A stretch of DNA of 20,432 nt. Source: a bacterium (GTDB taxonomy: Bacteria; Babelota; Babeliae; Babelales; RVW-14). The notes under the pieces were generated by a model. That model saw only the letters and a list, made by a program, of their open reading frames with translations. It was not told the origin of the DNA and searched no databases. The position numbers and the translations under genes were made by a program. Shown here one piece after another: positions 13,634 through 20,432 of this stretch (the stretch's first letter is position 1; every line of letters begins with the position of its first letter). Where the stretch lies: assembly GCA_023249955.1 (NCBI GenBank), contig JAHFBR010000004.1:1-20432 (forward strand), written 5' to 3'.

Positions 13634-14971
13634 ATGAATTATTTCAAGAGAAAAATTATACCGTTGATGGTGCTGGCAGGATTGCTGGCAATGCCGTTAT
13701 TTCCAAGGGCTGAAGCGATGCATCGTTATCCTACACGTTTGAAGGGGCGAGTTCCCGCAGCTCAGCGGGGTCCTGAAGTTGGTAGAAATGTTCGAGACAC
13801 GAAAACTGAGATCGCTGATTACCAACAGGATCAATCTCAGAATCAACCGCAGCAAATCTCTTTGGGGGAGAAGATGTGGACAAAGAAACAATGGTTGGCC
13901 CTCTTCTTCGTTGGTTTGGTGTTGGGTGGATGTGCTTATACAGGTTACAGAGTTTGTTGTTCAAAGGGTAAAAGTCCTTCTGTTTGTGAAGTTGATTCTA
14001 GGAGTGCTGACTTTGATGTGTGTCACGAACACGAGCAAAGTGGGGGGCTTGAGTGCTATCAATTGCATCCGGATGCGCAAGAAGATACACCAGGAAATAT
14101 AGTTGTTAAATCATGCATTCTACCACCGGGACAGCCTCTGGTTTGTACCCACACCTCTCTCACAGGAGTTCCGGACAGAACAGGCTCGTTCAAAGAATTA
14201 CTCGAATTGGTGCCAAAAGATCCTCAAACATTAAGAGAAGAAGAAAATTTTTTCGTTAAAGGAATACGTGGGATAATGGGGAATCCTGAGGCTGAATTTA
14301 AAAAAGCATATGCCGAGATGAGAGCCCTATTTCCTGTTGCTTGCAAAGGTTCAATCCCAAGAGAGCAATATCCAGTGCCTCGCCTTATACCGAAACCAAT
14401 ACCGCAAAAAAAGCGGTCTGTTTGCACATGCTATGATTATGATCATCCTGACGGGCATTCAGAAGTACTGTTTGTGGGGGAAGGTGATCAGCAGACGGGC
14501 GTTGCTGCTCATGAATTGGGCCATTGGTTGCAATGGGTTAATGCAGAAGCGTTTTTACTTAATGGTGTGCGCCCAAGACTTGCTTGCGGTGTCAATATCG
14601 AACGCGATGCCGATTTGTTGTCTGTGCTTGCAACGCGAGATTCCAATCTTATTCGTTATATGCTCGAAGTAGCAGGGCCTTTTTGTAGTTACGCTTCTTC
14701 ATATCCAGCTCTAAATCCTTGTACCCCATCAGTAATAAATGAGGCAAGGCAAAAGATTAAGAATGGAGATATAAATTTTTATCCTGCAAGGAGCCTCGTA
14801 TTTGGTCCCAGAAAAGGTCATGGCCATATTATAGAAACGTTGTTTGGTTCATCATTTTCCGGCGAACATCCAGATCATTGTAACCGTGTAGGGCATATGC
14901 TTGAGCTTCTTTTGAAATTGCCTGAGATTCGCAAAAGCTTGGTGCAACAGTTAGCCAGCGGGGCAAATTAG
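13634..14971 (+). CDS. Secreted M48-like metallopeptidase, array copy 3 (divergent)
   Basis: This 445-residue member starts 46 nt after copy 2. The signal peptide is nearly the same (MNYFKRKIIPLMVLAGLLAM), but the rest of the N-terminal half has drifted: the internal segment ends LGGC instead of LSGC and is followed by YRVCCSKG with extra cysteines. A 20-residue-scale insertion (EENFFVKGIRGIMGNPEAE) precedes the core. Catalytic residues are HELGH (293-297), Glu323 in IERDAD and HPx4R in EHPDHCNRV. The distance from HExxH to the Glu is 8 residues shorter than in copies 1 and 2. It is likely the oldest-diverged copy. It ends 34 bp before the stop of the convergent methyltransferase. Confidence 0.8.
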   Translation: MNYFKRKIIPLMVLAGLLAMPLFPRAEAMHRYPTRLKGRVPAAQRGPEVGRNVRDTKTEIADYQQDQSQNQPQQISLGEKMWTKKQWLALFFVGLVLGGCAYTGYRVCCSKGKSPSVCEVDSRSADFDVCHEHEQSGGLECYQLHPDAQEDTPGNIVVKSCILPPGQPLVCTHTSLTGVPDRTGSFKELLELVPKDPQTLREEENFFVKGIRGIMGNPEAEFKKAYAEMRALFPVACKGSIPREQYPVPRLIPKPIPQKKRSVCTCYDYDHPDGHSEVLFVGEGDQQTGVAAHELGHWLQWVNAEAFLLNGVRPRLACGVNIERDADLLSVLATRDSNLIRYMLEVAGPFCSYASSYPALNPCTPSVINEARQKIKNGDINFYPARSLVFGPRKGHGHIIETLFGSSFSGEHPDHCNRVGHMLELLLKLPEIRKSLVQQLASGAN

Positions 14972-14987
14972 TTCAAAGCGTCACGGT

Positions 14988-15017
14988 GAGGGGGTTTTAT
15001 CATGCTTAAACCCTCTC
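14988..15017. terminator. Possible hairpin between convergent genes
   Basis: GAGGGGGTTT (14988-14997) and AAACCCTCTC (15008-15017) pair with one mismatch around a 10-nt loop. The site overlaps the stop of the minus-strand methyltransferase. There is no T run on either side, so it is a weak candidate. Confidence 0.3.
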
Positions 15018-15806
15018 CACCTCAATCATCATAAACCAGCCAACGCTATTCCAGCCAAACAGGCACGCCAGTGCATAAGCAATCCATTTAAATGGCCGTG
15101 CTTTATAATACAGCAAATCGTGCTGGGTAACCGGTGCCTTGAGCTGGACAATTTTTACCGGCAACCGGGTAAGCATTTTTCTTACTTCTCTAAAAGTAAA
15201 CGCCTTGGTCCCAGGGCTTTCTTGATGATGATGCAGAACTTTTTTGACGCTCCAAAACGGTTTGCCTTTAAGCAGTGCCATCTGGAAATAACGATAAAAT
15301 GCAAACAGCGAGTTGCGATTGTAAATCATAACTTTGATGCGGCCACTAGGCTTGGTAACGCGTATCAGTTCGGTTAAACTTTTGTAAGTATCGGGCGAGT
15401 GATGAATAACGCCCCACGAGTAGACCAAATCAAACATATTGTCATCGTACGGCAAATTTTCAGCATCGGCCACGCGTACATCTGCAGCGTGCAGGTTAAG
15501 CAGCTGCAGGCGATGTGTGACGTGTGCCACTGCCTGTTCGGTCAGATCAACCCCATAACTTTGCGCTCCTGCACGGACCCACTGCACAAAATCGGTACCG
15601 GCACCAATGCCAACCTCTAAAACTTTTTTATCATGGAAGCGCGTAAACTGTGCGAACCCAAAAATCTCTGGCTCAATGCGATAACGAAATTCTTCGATTG
15701 CGGCAAAGTAAGCGGGCGAAAATTTTTGCTGCCCAATAAATTCGGTACCGCAGGGGGTGTTATTCCAATACTGCTTAACGTCATGTTTGAGTTTTTCCGG
15801 GTTCAT
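15006..15806 (-). CDS. Class I SAM-dependent methyltransferase of the glycan operon
   Basis: This 266-residue protein has a Methyltransf_11-like core: motif I VLEVGIGAGTDF (about 70-81), YGVDLTEQAV (about 93-102), ADAENLPYDDNMFDLVYSWG (about 117-136), VIHHSPD and the strand GRIKVMIYNRNS. A basic region and a hydrophobic C-terminal segment (KWIAYALACLFGWNSVGWFM) suggest membrane association. It is the last gene of the minus-strand glycan operon. Its ATG overlaps the stop of the glycosyltransferase gene by 4 nt, and AAGGAG lies 5 nt upstream. The context suggests it methylates a sugar, lipid carrier or glycan, which is inference. It is not closely similar to the methyltransferase at 7672. Confidence 0.85.
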   Translation of the reverse strand: MNPEKLKHDVKQYWNNTPCGTEFIGQQKFSPAYFAAIEEFRYRIEPEIFGFAQFTRFHDKKVLEVGIGAGTDFVQWVRAGAQSYGVDLTEQAVAHVTHRLQLLNLHAADVRVADAENLPYDDNMFDLVYSWGVIHHSPDTYKSLTELIRVTKPSGRIKVMIYNRNSLFAFYRYFQMALLKGKPFWSVKKVLHHHQESPGTKAFTFREVRKMLTRLPVKIVQLKAPVTQHDLLYYKARPFKWIAYALACLFGWNSVGWFMMIEVERV

Positions 15807-17038
15807 GAAATCTCCTTGGTGAGCATGCTTTTATAAATGTGCTCGATTCTAGATACATGATTTTCTACGTTAAAATGTTGTGTGCAAAATTGGTATCCTG
15901 TTTGTCCCATCAGTTTATTAAGATGTTGATCGCAGAGCAACAAACACAATTTTTCTGCCCAGGCGTCATAATTTGTTGCTTCAACCAAAAATCCGGTTTG
16001 TTCATCAAGAACTAGTTCATCAAGTGGTGCAAGGCGTGAAGCGATCACCGGCTTTTTCATAAAGCCGGCTTCGATGATTGGTCGTGCAAAATGTCCAACA
16101 GTAGCGGGAAAAACAATGACTGAACTTGCTGCCATTGCCTCGGGAATATCGTAAATGGTTCCCAGCAGGCGAACAGAAGAGCCAAGATCGGCAACGCTTT
16201 GAGCAACGCGTTGTTTAAACCGCGTTGCGGGCAAAAATCTTTTTACAGCATGTTTTTTGGGGACTGTTGCATTAAAATTCCCAGCAATAAGCAGCTGTGC
16301 CTCGGGGTGGCAACTGCGAATGCGTCTGAACGCTTCTACGATAATGTGCGTACCCTTTTCAGCAGACAGCCCGCCTAAAAATAAAATTTTTAGTGACGAA
16401 TGGTTCAGGTGATGTTGCGCAAGAAATGTTTGCGTTGACCGTGCAGCATCAAAGCGATGCGCATCAACGGCGTTGTGCGTGACCCATGTTTTGGAGTTGT
16501 GACGCCATGGCTTTGCATCGCTGTGGCTGATGGGGATGATGGCGTTTGAAAAGCGTTTGACGCACCAGCGCACCATTGCCTTGCGGATCCCACAATAGCC
16601 ATCAGCCAACGGTTCGCGCACGTGCCAGGCCACCGGAATGTTATAACGATGAGCCGCAATTGCCCAACCAATCAGCGAACTGGTGTTGAGGTGAACAATA
16701 TCCGGTTTGGCTTGCTTTAAAATGTGTGGAGCCACCCAAAAGATAGTTGTAAGCGTATCAAAAATGCTACGCACGATGGTGCCAATGTGATACCAGCGCA
16801 GCCACCAGATCTTGGTATGCGGGAAGTCCATGACGTTGACTGGCCCTATGACCGTAAGCTTTTCAGCACGATACAGTTGTATCACCTCAGAATCATGCAA
16901 AAAAACAACCGTCTTGCTGTAGTGCCGGTCATCCAAGCCTTTAATCAGATACAAAAGGCTGAGTGGTGCACCACCAAGCCCCTTGCCGTGATGAACAAAA
17001 AGAATATGGGTTTTATGTTCGTCTTCAGTGCTTCTCAT
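15803..17038 (-). CDS. GT4-type glycosyltransferase
   Basis: This 411-residue protein has the two-domain GT-B layout. The N-terminal domain has the acceptor-side glycine loop (HHGKGLGGAPLSLLYL, about 16-31) and KPDIVHLNTSSLIGWA. The C-terminal donor domain has LFLGGLSAEKGTHIIVEAF, QLLIAGN, VRLLGTIYD and the EX7E-like region HFARPIIEAGFMKKPVIAS, here with an Arg where the first Glu is usual and Glu retained at the second position. GT4 enzymes transfer sugars from nucleotide donors with retention of configuration. Donor and acceptor are unknown. The gene is joined to ugd and to the methyltransferase by 4-nt ATGA overlaps. Confidence 0.86.
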   Translation of the reverse strand: MRSTEDEHKTHILFVHHGKGLGGAPLSLLYLIKGLDDRHYSKTVVFLHDSEVIQLYRAEKLTVIGPVNVMDFPHTKIWWLRWYHIGTIVRSIFDTLTTIFWVAPHILKQAKPDIVHLNTSSLIGWAIAAHRYNIPVAWHVREPLADGYCGIRKAMVRWCVKRFSNAIIPISHSDAKPWRHNSKTWVTHNAVDAHRFDAARSTQTFLAQHHLNHSSLKILFLGGLSAEKGTHIIVEAFRRIRSCHPEAQLLIAGNFNATVPKKHAVKRFLPATRFKQRVAQSVADLGSSVRLLGTIYDIPEAMAASSVIVFPATVGHFARPIIEAGFMKKPVIASRLAPLDELVLDEQTGFLVEATNYDAWAEKLCLLLCDQHLNKLMGQTGYQFCTQHFNVENHVSRIEHIYKSMLTKEIS

Positions 17039-18429
17039 AACGATGCTGTTGTTGCCTGCGATGTTTTGTGCTTGCGCGGGTGTGCTGTGGTTGAAATCGC
17101 TTTGCTTGAGTTATTACGTCCAACGCAGAAATACTGCAGCCCAGCAGCCTTCATGGTGTACGGATCAAAGCAGTTTCTGCCATCAAAAATTGTTTTATCT
17201 TTGAGCTCCATAAAATCGCTTGGCCCAAAGGTAAAGAACTCTTTCCACTCGGTCAAAATGACCAAGCAGTCTGCCTGCTGCAAGACATCGCGTGCCGTTG
17301 ATGCATAGGTAATGCGATCACCAAAGATAGCGCGAATATTAGCCTCGGCAACGGTGTCGTATGCAATAACACGTGCGCCCTTGGCCAAAAGTTCATTGAT
17401 AACATCAATCGATGGTGCGCTGCGAATATCATCAGTTTCTGGTTTGAATGCAAGGCCCCAGATACCCACCGTTTTTTGTGCGATGGCCGGGCCGTAGTGT
17501 GTGGTGATGCGGTTGATGAACCACACGCGCTGTACATGATTTACGTTTTCAATTTCTTGCGCCAGGGTCATGGGGAAGTGGTATTCCGTTCCCATGTGTG
17601 CCAGCGCAGCAACATCTTTGGGAAAGCAGCTGCCGCCATAGCCCACACCTGCATTCAAAAAGTATGAGCCGATGCGTTTGTCGTGTGCCATGCCGCGCTT
17701 AACTTGATCAATGTCTGCGCCGGCAAGGTCGGCCAAATGTGAAAGTTGATTCATAAAGCTGATACGCAGAGCCAGCATGGCGTTAGATGCGTATTTGGTT
17801 AGTTCTGCGGATTTGATATTCATGCACAAAAAGTGGCGCCCAGGCGTGATAAACGGTTTGTATAAAACATGGAGCAGGTGAGCAGCATTTTCTGCGTCTA
17901 CCCCCACCACAATGCGGTCTGGATGCAAAAAGTCGTTTACAGCATCCCCTTCTTTCAAGAATTCTGGATTTGAAGCGACATTGATTTCAAGCGTGATGCT
18001 GCGCTTTGTTAGTGCTGATTGAATAATATTTTTTACTTTGTGTGCGGTGCCAACAGGAACTGTTGATTTATTAACTACCAGGACATCGTGATTCACATTT
18101 TGTCCAATTTCCAGTGCGGCCTGTTCAACGTACGAAAGATCTGCTGCACCATTCGGCAGCGATGGGGTGCCAACGCATAAAAATATAATTGACGGATGAT
18201 CTTTAAGCCCGTCCTGAATGTTATTCACAAATGTTAATGTTTTTTCACGTAACGCCTGTGTCACAATCTCATCAAGATGCGGTTCATAAAAGGGGATCTT
18301 GCCCTGAAGGAGTTGATTGATTTTTTCTTGACTGCGTTCAACAATGACGACGTGATTGCCTTTTTGTGCAAAGCATGCGCCGGTAACAAGTCCAACGTAC
18401 CCCGCTCCGATGATCATGATTGATAGCAT
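17035..18429 (-). CDS. ugd: UDP-glucose 6-dehydrogenase
   Basis: Ugd oxidises UDP-glucose twice with NAD+ to UDP-glucuronate, a donor for uronic-acid polysaccharides and a precursor of other sugars. The 464-residue protein shows the N-terminal NAD-binding loop IGAGYVGLVTGACF (7-20), VGTPSLPNG (86-94), STVPVGT (122-128), NPEFLKEGDAVNDFLHPDR (154-172), the catalytic cysteine C268 in GYGGSCFPKD, and the C-terminal WGLAFKPETDDIRSAPS. The last ~25 residues form a basic, Thr/Ser-rich tail not seen in most family members. AAGGAG is 5 nt upstream of the ATG. A related GDP-mannose dehydrogenase is possible, but the motifs favour UDP-glucose. It provides the activated sugar for the surrounding glycosyltransferases. 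Confidence 0.92.
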   Translation of the reverse strand: MLSIMIIGAGYVGLVTGACFAQKGNHVVIVERSQEKINQLLQGKIPFYEPHLDEIVTQALREKTLTFVNNIQDGLKDHPSIIFLCVGTPSLPNGAADLSYVEQAALEIGQNVNHDVLVVNKSTVPVGTAHKVKNIIQSALTKRSITLEINVASNPEFLKEGDAVNDFLHPDRIVVGVDAENAAHLLHVLYKPFITPGRHFLCMNIKSAELTKYASNAMLALRISFMNQLSHLADLAGADIDQVKRGMAHDKRIGSYFLNAGVGYGGSCFPKDVAALAHMGTEYHFPMTLAQEIENVNHVQRVWFINRITTHYGPAIAQKTVGIWGLAFKPETDDIRSAPSIDVINELLAKGARVIAYDTVAEANIRAIFGDRITYASTARDVLQQADCLVILTEWKEFFTFGPSDFMELKDKTIFDGRNCFDPYTMKAAGLQYFCVGRNNSSKAISTTAHPRKHKTSQATTASL

Positions 18430-18453
18430 GCACTCTCCTTGCTTATGTCCTTT

Positions 18454-19590
18454 TTACATAATTTTTTGCCAAAAATCGTATGTTTGATCCGCAATGGCTG
18501 CATGAGAGAACATCGTGTGCGCACGTTGATATCCTAATGCGCCAAGCCGTTTTCTTAACTCTTCATCTTGCATTAAAGTTTGTAATTGCGCAAGCAGAGA
18601 CTGTTCGTTTTTTTGTTCAAAGATGAGCCCTGCATTATCAATGACGTGTGGAATTTCTCCCGCCGTGCTGCCAATGATGGGGGTGCCGCAGCTCATTGCT
18701 TCAATTAAAATGTGCCCAAACTGTTCGCGCCATGTTGGCGTGTCATACGATGGAAGCACTAGGATGCTGCTGTTTTGCACATAAAATGCAACCTGCTCAT
18801 GTGGAACTGGGGCAAAAAGAGAGATGCGGTGGTGCAGTTGCTTGCTGGCAATAAAATTGCGAATGGTGTTAAGTGCCGGACCTGTGCCCATAATCAACAG
18901 GTTCCAGTCGTGAAATGTTGAGCTGATCTTGTAAAAGACGTTGAGCAAAAGAAAAATGCCCTTTTCTTCAATCAATCGGCCAATAAAGCTGATGTATTTT
19001 GTTGAGCCTGCTGGGAGTACTGGCCTAAAAACAGCAGTGTTGATGCCTAATTGCGGCAGAACGATGATGGGCTTTGTAAAACCTTTTTGTTGTAAAATGT
19101 TTGCAGCGTCATGGTTGCCAGCGATGGCGCCATGCGCGCACGTAAGATTAATTTTTTGTATGGGGCCGAGTACAACACGGCTTTTGAGCGAATGTTTGGG
19201 GGTCCAGTTGATCCATGTAAAAAAAACAGATCTGCTTTTGAGTTTGAGCATTTTCAGATATATATTGATTTGGAAATAGCTTAGAGCCCCATCCCCTTGC
19301 TCCACGTGTACCAAGTCAGGCTTGAAATCTTTAATCAGCTGATAGAGTTGCTTGTGGTGATAGTAGTACAAAAGTTCGTTGCCCTCGTGCGAAGTTGGCA
19401 ACACATGAAAGATGCAGTTTGCACTGTTTTCGTGTTCTGCTATGTATGCCTCATGATTAAAAAGGCATGTTGGCCACCGTTGCGGAAAAACAACCTTTAA
19501 TGTTACATCCGGATGGCTTTGTGCCATCACTTTCCATTTATCGCGATTGATAGGTGAGATGTAGGTATGGCTTACAACCAATACCCTCAT
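18454..19590 (-). CDS. GT4-type glycosyltransferase
   Basis: This 378-residue GT-B enzyme begins MRVLVVSHTYISP and has KPDLVHVEQGDGAL in the N-terminal domain. In the C-terminal domain it has ISFIGRLIEEKGIFLLL, LLIMGTGP, then VLPSYDTPTWREQFGHILIEAMSCGTPII, which contains the complete EX7E motif (Glu of REQFG to Glu of LIEAM), and GEIPHVI. These are standard GT4 features. Its start overlaps the stop of the upstream glycosyltransferase gene by 4 nt, and a 24-nt gap with the ugd ribosome-binding site follows. Donor and acceptor are unknown. Confidence 0.88.
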   Translation of the reverse strand: MRVLVVSHTYISPINRDKWKVMAQSHPDVTLKVVFPQRWPTCLFNHEAYIAEHENSANCIFHVLPTSHEGNELLYYYHHKQLYQLIKDFKPDLVHVEQGDGALSYFQINIYLKMLKLKSRSVFFTWINWTPKHSLKSRVVLGPIQKINLTCAHGAIAGNHDAANILQQKGFTKPIIVLPQLGINTAVFRPVLPAGSTKYISFIGRLIEEKGIFLLLNVFYKISSTFHDWNLLIMGTGPALNTIRNFIASKQLHHRISLFAPVPHEQVAFYVQNSSILVLPSYDTPTWREQFGHILIEAMSCGTPIIGSTAGEIPHVIDNAGLIFEQKNEQSLLAQLQTLMQDEELRKRLGALGYQRAHTMFSHAAIADQTYDFWQKIM

Positions 19591-20432
19591 ACAATATCCT
19601 GCGATAGTTTTATATTTGTTCTGCGTGTCTGCAAAACTTTTTTGCGATCGCAGGTGTAAAACCAGTCATAAAGCTCTGGATAGGCTGTGCTGAAACCTTG
19701 TTTGAAGAGCGAATAAATTTTTCCAACCGAATAATGTTCTTCAACAAATTGTCTGCCGGTACGTGAAAGTTGCGCGTGGAGCAGTGTGTTTTGCAAGATC
19801 TCGCGTGCCTTTTCAACCATGGCTGTGTCATTGTTAACGGGAACCAAATATCCAGTCAGGTCGTCGATTACATAATCTCGCGTGCCTCCGCAATCGGTTG
19901 CAACAACCGGGATGCCGTGCAAGAGTGCTTCAAGGCCGACAATGCCAAGGCCTTCTTGGTGTGAGGTGATGAGTAAGAGATTGGCTCGATTGTAAAGCGT
20001 TTTTAAATCATCACCAGCAACTTGGCCAGTAAAAACAATGCGCGAAAAGCATGGCAACGTTGCATAATGTACCATTCTTTCCTGGTCGGGCTTCATACCA
20101 ACCACATACAGCATTGCTTCTGGAATGATGTGATGGAGCTGTGCAAAAACACGTATCAGCATATCAATATTTTTACGTGGATCGCTAAAACGCCCCACCG
20201 CAAGAATAATTTTTGAATTGAAGGCTTTGGGAAAGTAGATGACCTTGGAACAGTCAATGGGAAAGCCGCAGTGCACCATGTTTGTTTTGTTCTGTCCAAT
20301 AATGCTTGCAAACCGTTCTTGTGTGTAGGTACTTATTGACCAGGTAAAGTTGGCCTTTTTAAGAATCTTTTTTTCAATGGACTGCATTCTTTTTTGTGCA
20401 ACGATGTTGAGTAGGTGTCGCGCAAAACCAAG
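19587..20432 (-). CDS. GT4-type glycosyltransferase, C-terminal part (5' end outside window)
   Basis: The frame stays open to the window edge (15 codons upstream of the Met at 20385-20387 read LGFARHLLNIVAQKR), so this Met is probably internal and the N-terminal domain is partly missing. The visible part has STYTQERF, ILAVGRFSDPRKNIDMLI, LYVVGMKPDQE, VFTGQVAGDDLKTLYNRANL and SHQEGLGIVGLEALLHGIPV, which holds the EX7E motif (Glu of QEG to Glu of LEAL), followed by CGGTRDYV. These are GT4 donor-domain features. It is the most upstream gene of the glycan operon visible here and is coupled to the next gene by an ATGA overlap. Confidence 0.87.
   Translation of the reverse strand, partial: LGFARHLLNIVAQKRMQSIEKKILKKANFTWSISTYTQERFASIIGQNKTNMVHCGFPIDCSKVIYFPKAFNSKIILAVGRFSDPRKNIDMLIRVFAQLHHIIPEAMLYVVGMKPDQERMVHYATLPCFSRIVFTGQVAGDDLKTLYNRANLLLITSHQEGLGIVGLEALLHGIPVVATDCGGTRDYVIDDLTGYLVPVNNDTAMVEKAREILQNTLLHAQLSRTGRQFVEEHYSVGKIYSLFKQGFSTAYPELYDWFYTCDRKKVLQTRRTNIKLSQDIV

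Noticed and set aside
1..20432. tRNA, rRNA, riboswitch, transposase or integrase genes
   Set aside because: I looked on both strands and saw no cloverleaf, rRNA-like stretch, transposase or recombinase motifs.

Overview
The window comes from a Gram-negative bacterium. It encodes an LptF/LptG-type lipopolysaccharide-export permease, a GlmM-type mutase, several proteins with Sec signal peptides, and a dense nucleotide-sugar/glycosyltransferase operon. A signal-peptide-bearing multi-finger C2H2 zinc-finger protein and a tandem family of secreted metallopeptidase-like proteins point to a host-associated, perhaps intracellular lineage. Candidatus Dependentiae (TM6) would fit, but this is inference from gene style only; no rRNA or other phylogenetic marker is present.

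Layout. (1) 2-2558, plus strand: the 3' part of glmM, a DUF502 membrane protein and an LptF/LptG permease, tightly packed. (2) 2669-3784: a secreted protein of unknown function, ending at a strong symmetric terminator (3808-3842) shared with the converging minus-strand operon. (3) 7513-3866, minus strand: grpE, pssA, an HtrA-type membrane-anchored protease and tlyA, with short gaps or overlaps, reading from a divergent intergenic promoter region. (4) 7672-8517, plus strand: a class I SAM methyltransferase. (5) 8518-14971: an accessory island. It holds a secreted four-finger C2H2 protein (8614-9207), a minus-strand AbiEi/AbiEii-type toxin-antitoxin pair (10623-9329) with an operator-like inverted repeat, and three tandem paralogues of a secreted M48-like metallopeptidase (10930-14971). 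(6) 20432-15006, minus strand: a glycan operon with two GT4 glycosyltransferases, UDP-glucose 6-dehydrogenase, a third GT4 and a methyltransferase, mostly joined by 4-nt ATGA overlaps.

The most interesting part is the island. The last ~50 bp of the methyltransferase gene (8464-8513) recurs as decayed coding remnants at 9234-9300 and 10739-10816. One copy therefore lies before each of the three cargo units (zinc finger, AbiE, metallopeptidase array). This suggests either former tandem methyltransferase paralogues replaced by cargo, or a repeat-guided insertion site. In the metallopeptidase array, copies 1 and 2 are identical over 688 bp (ribosome-binding site, signal peptide and N-terminal half) and then diverge abruptly just before the catalytic region. 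All three copies keep HExxH, ExxAD and HPx4R, so the family looks catalytically competent, with a homogenised leader and a diversified region next to the active site.

Working together, regions 1 and 6 serve envelope and surface-glycan synthesis, region 3 serves protein quality control, phospholipid synthesis and rRNA modification, and the island carries candidate exported effectors plus a stabilising or defence toxin-antitoxin system.
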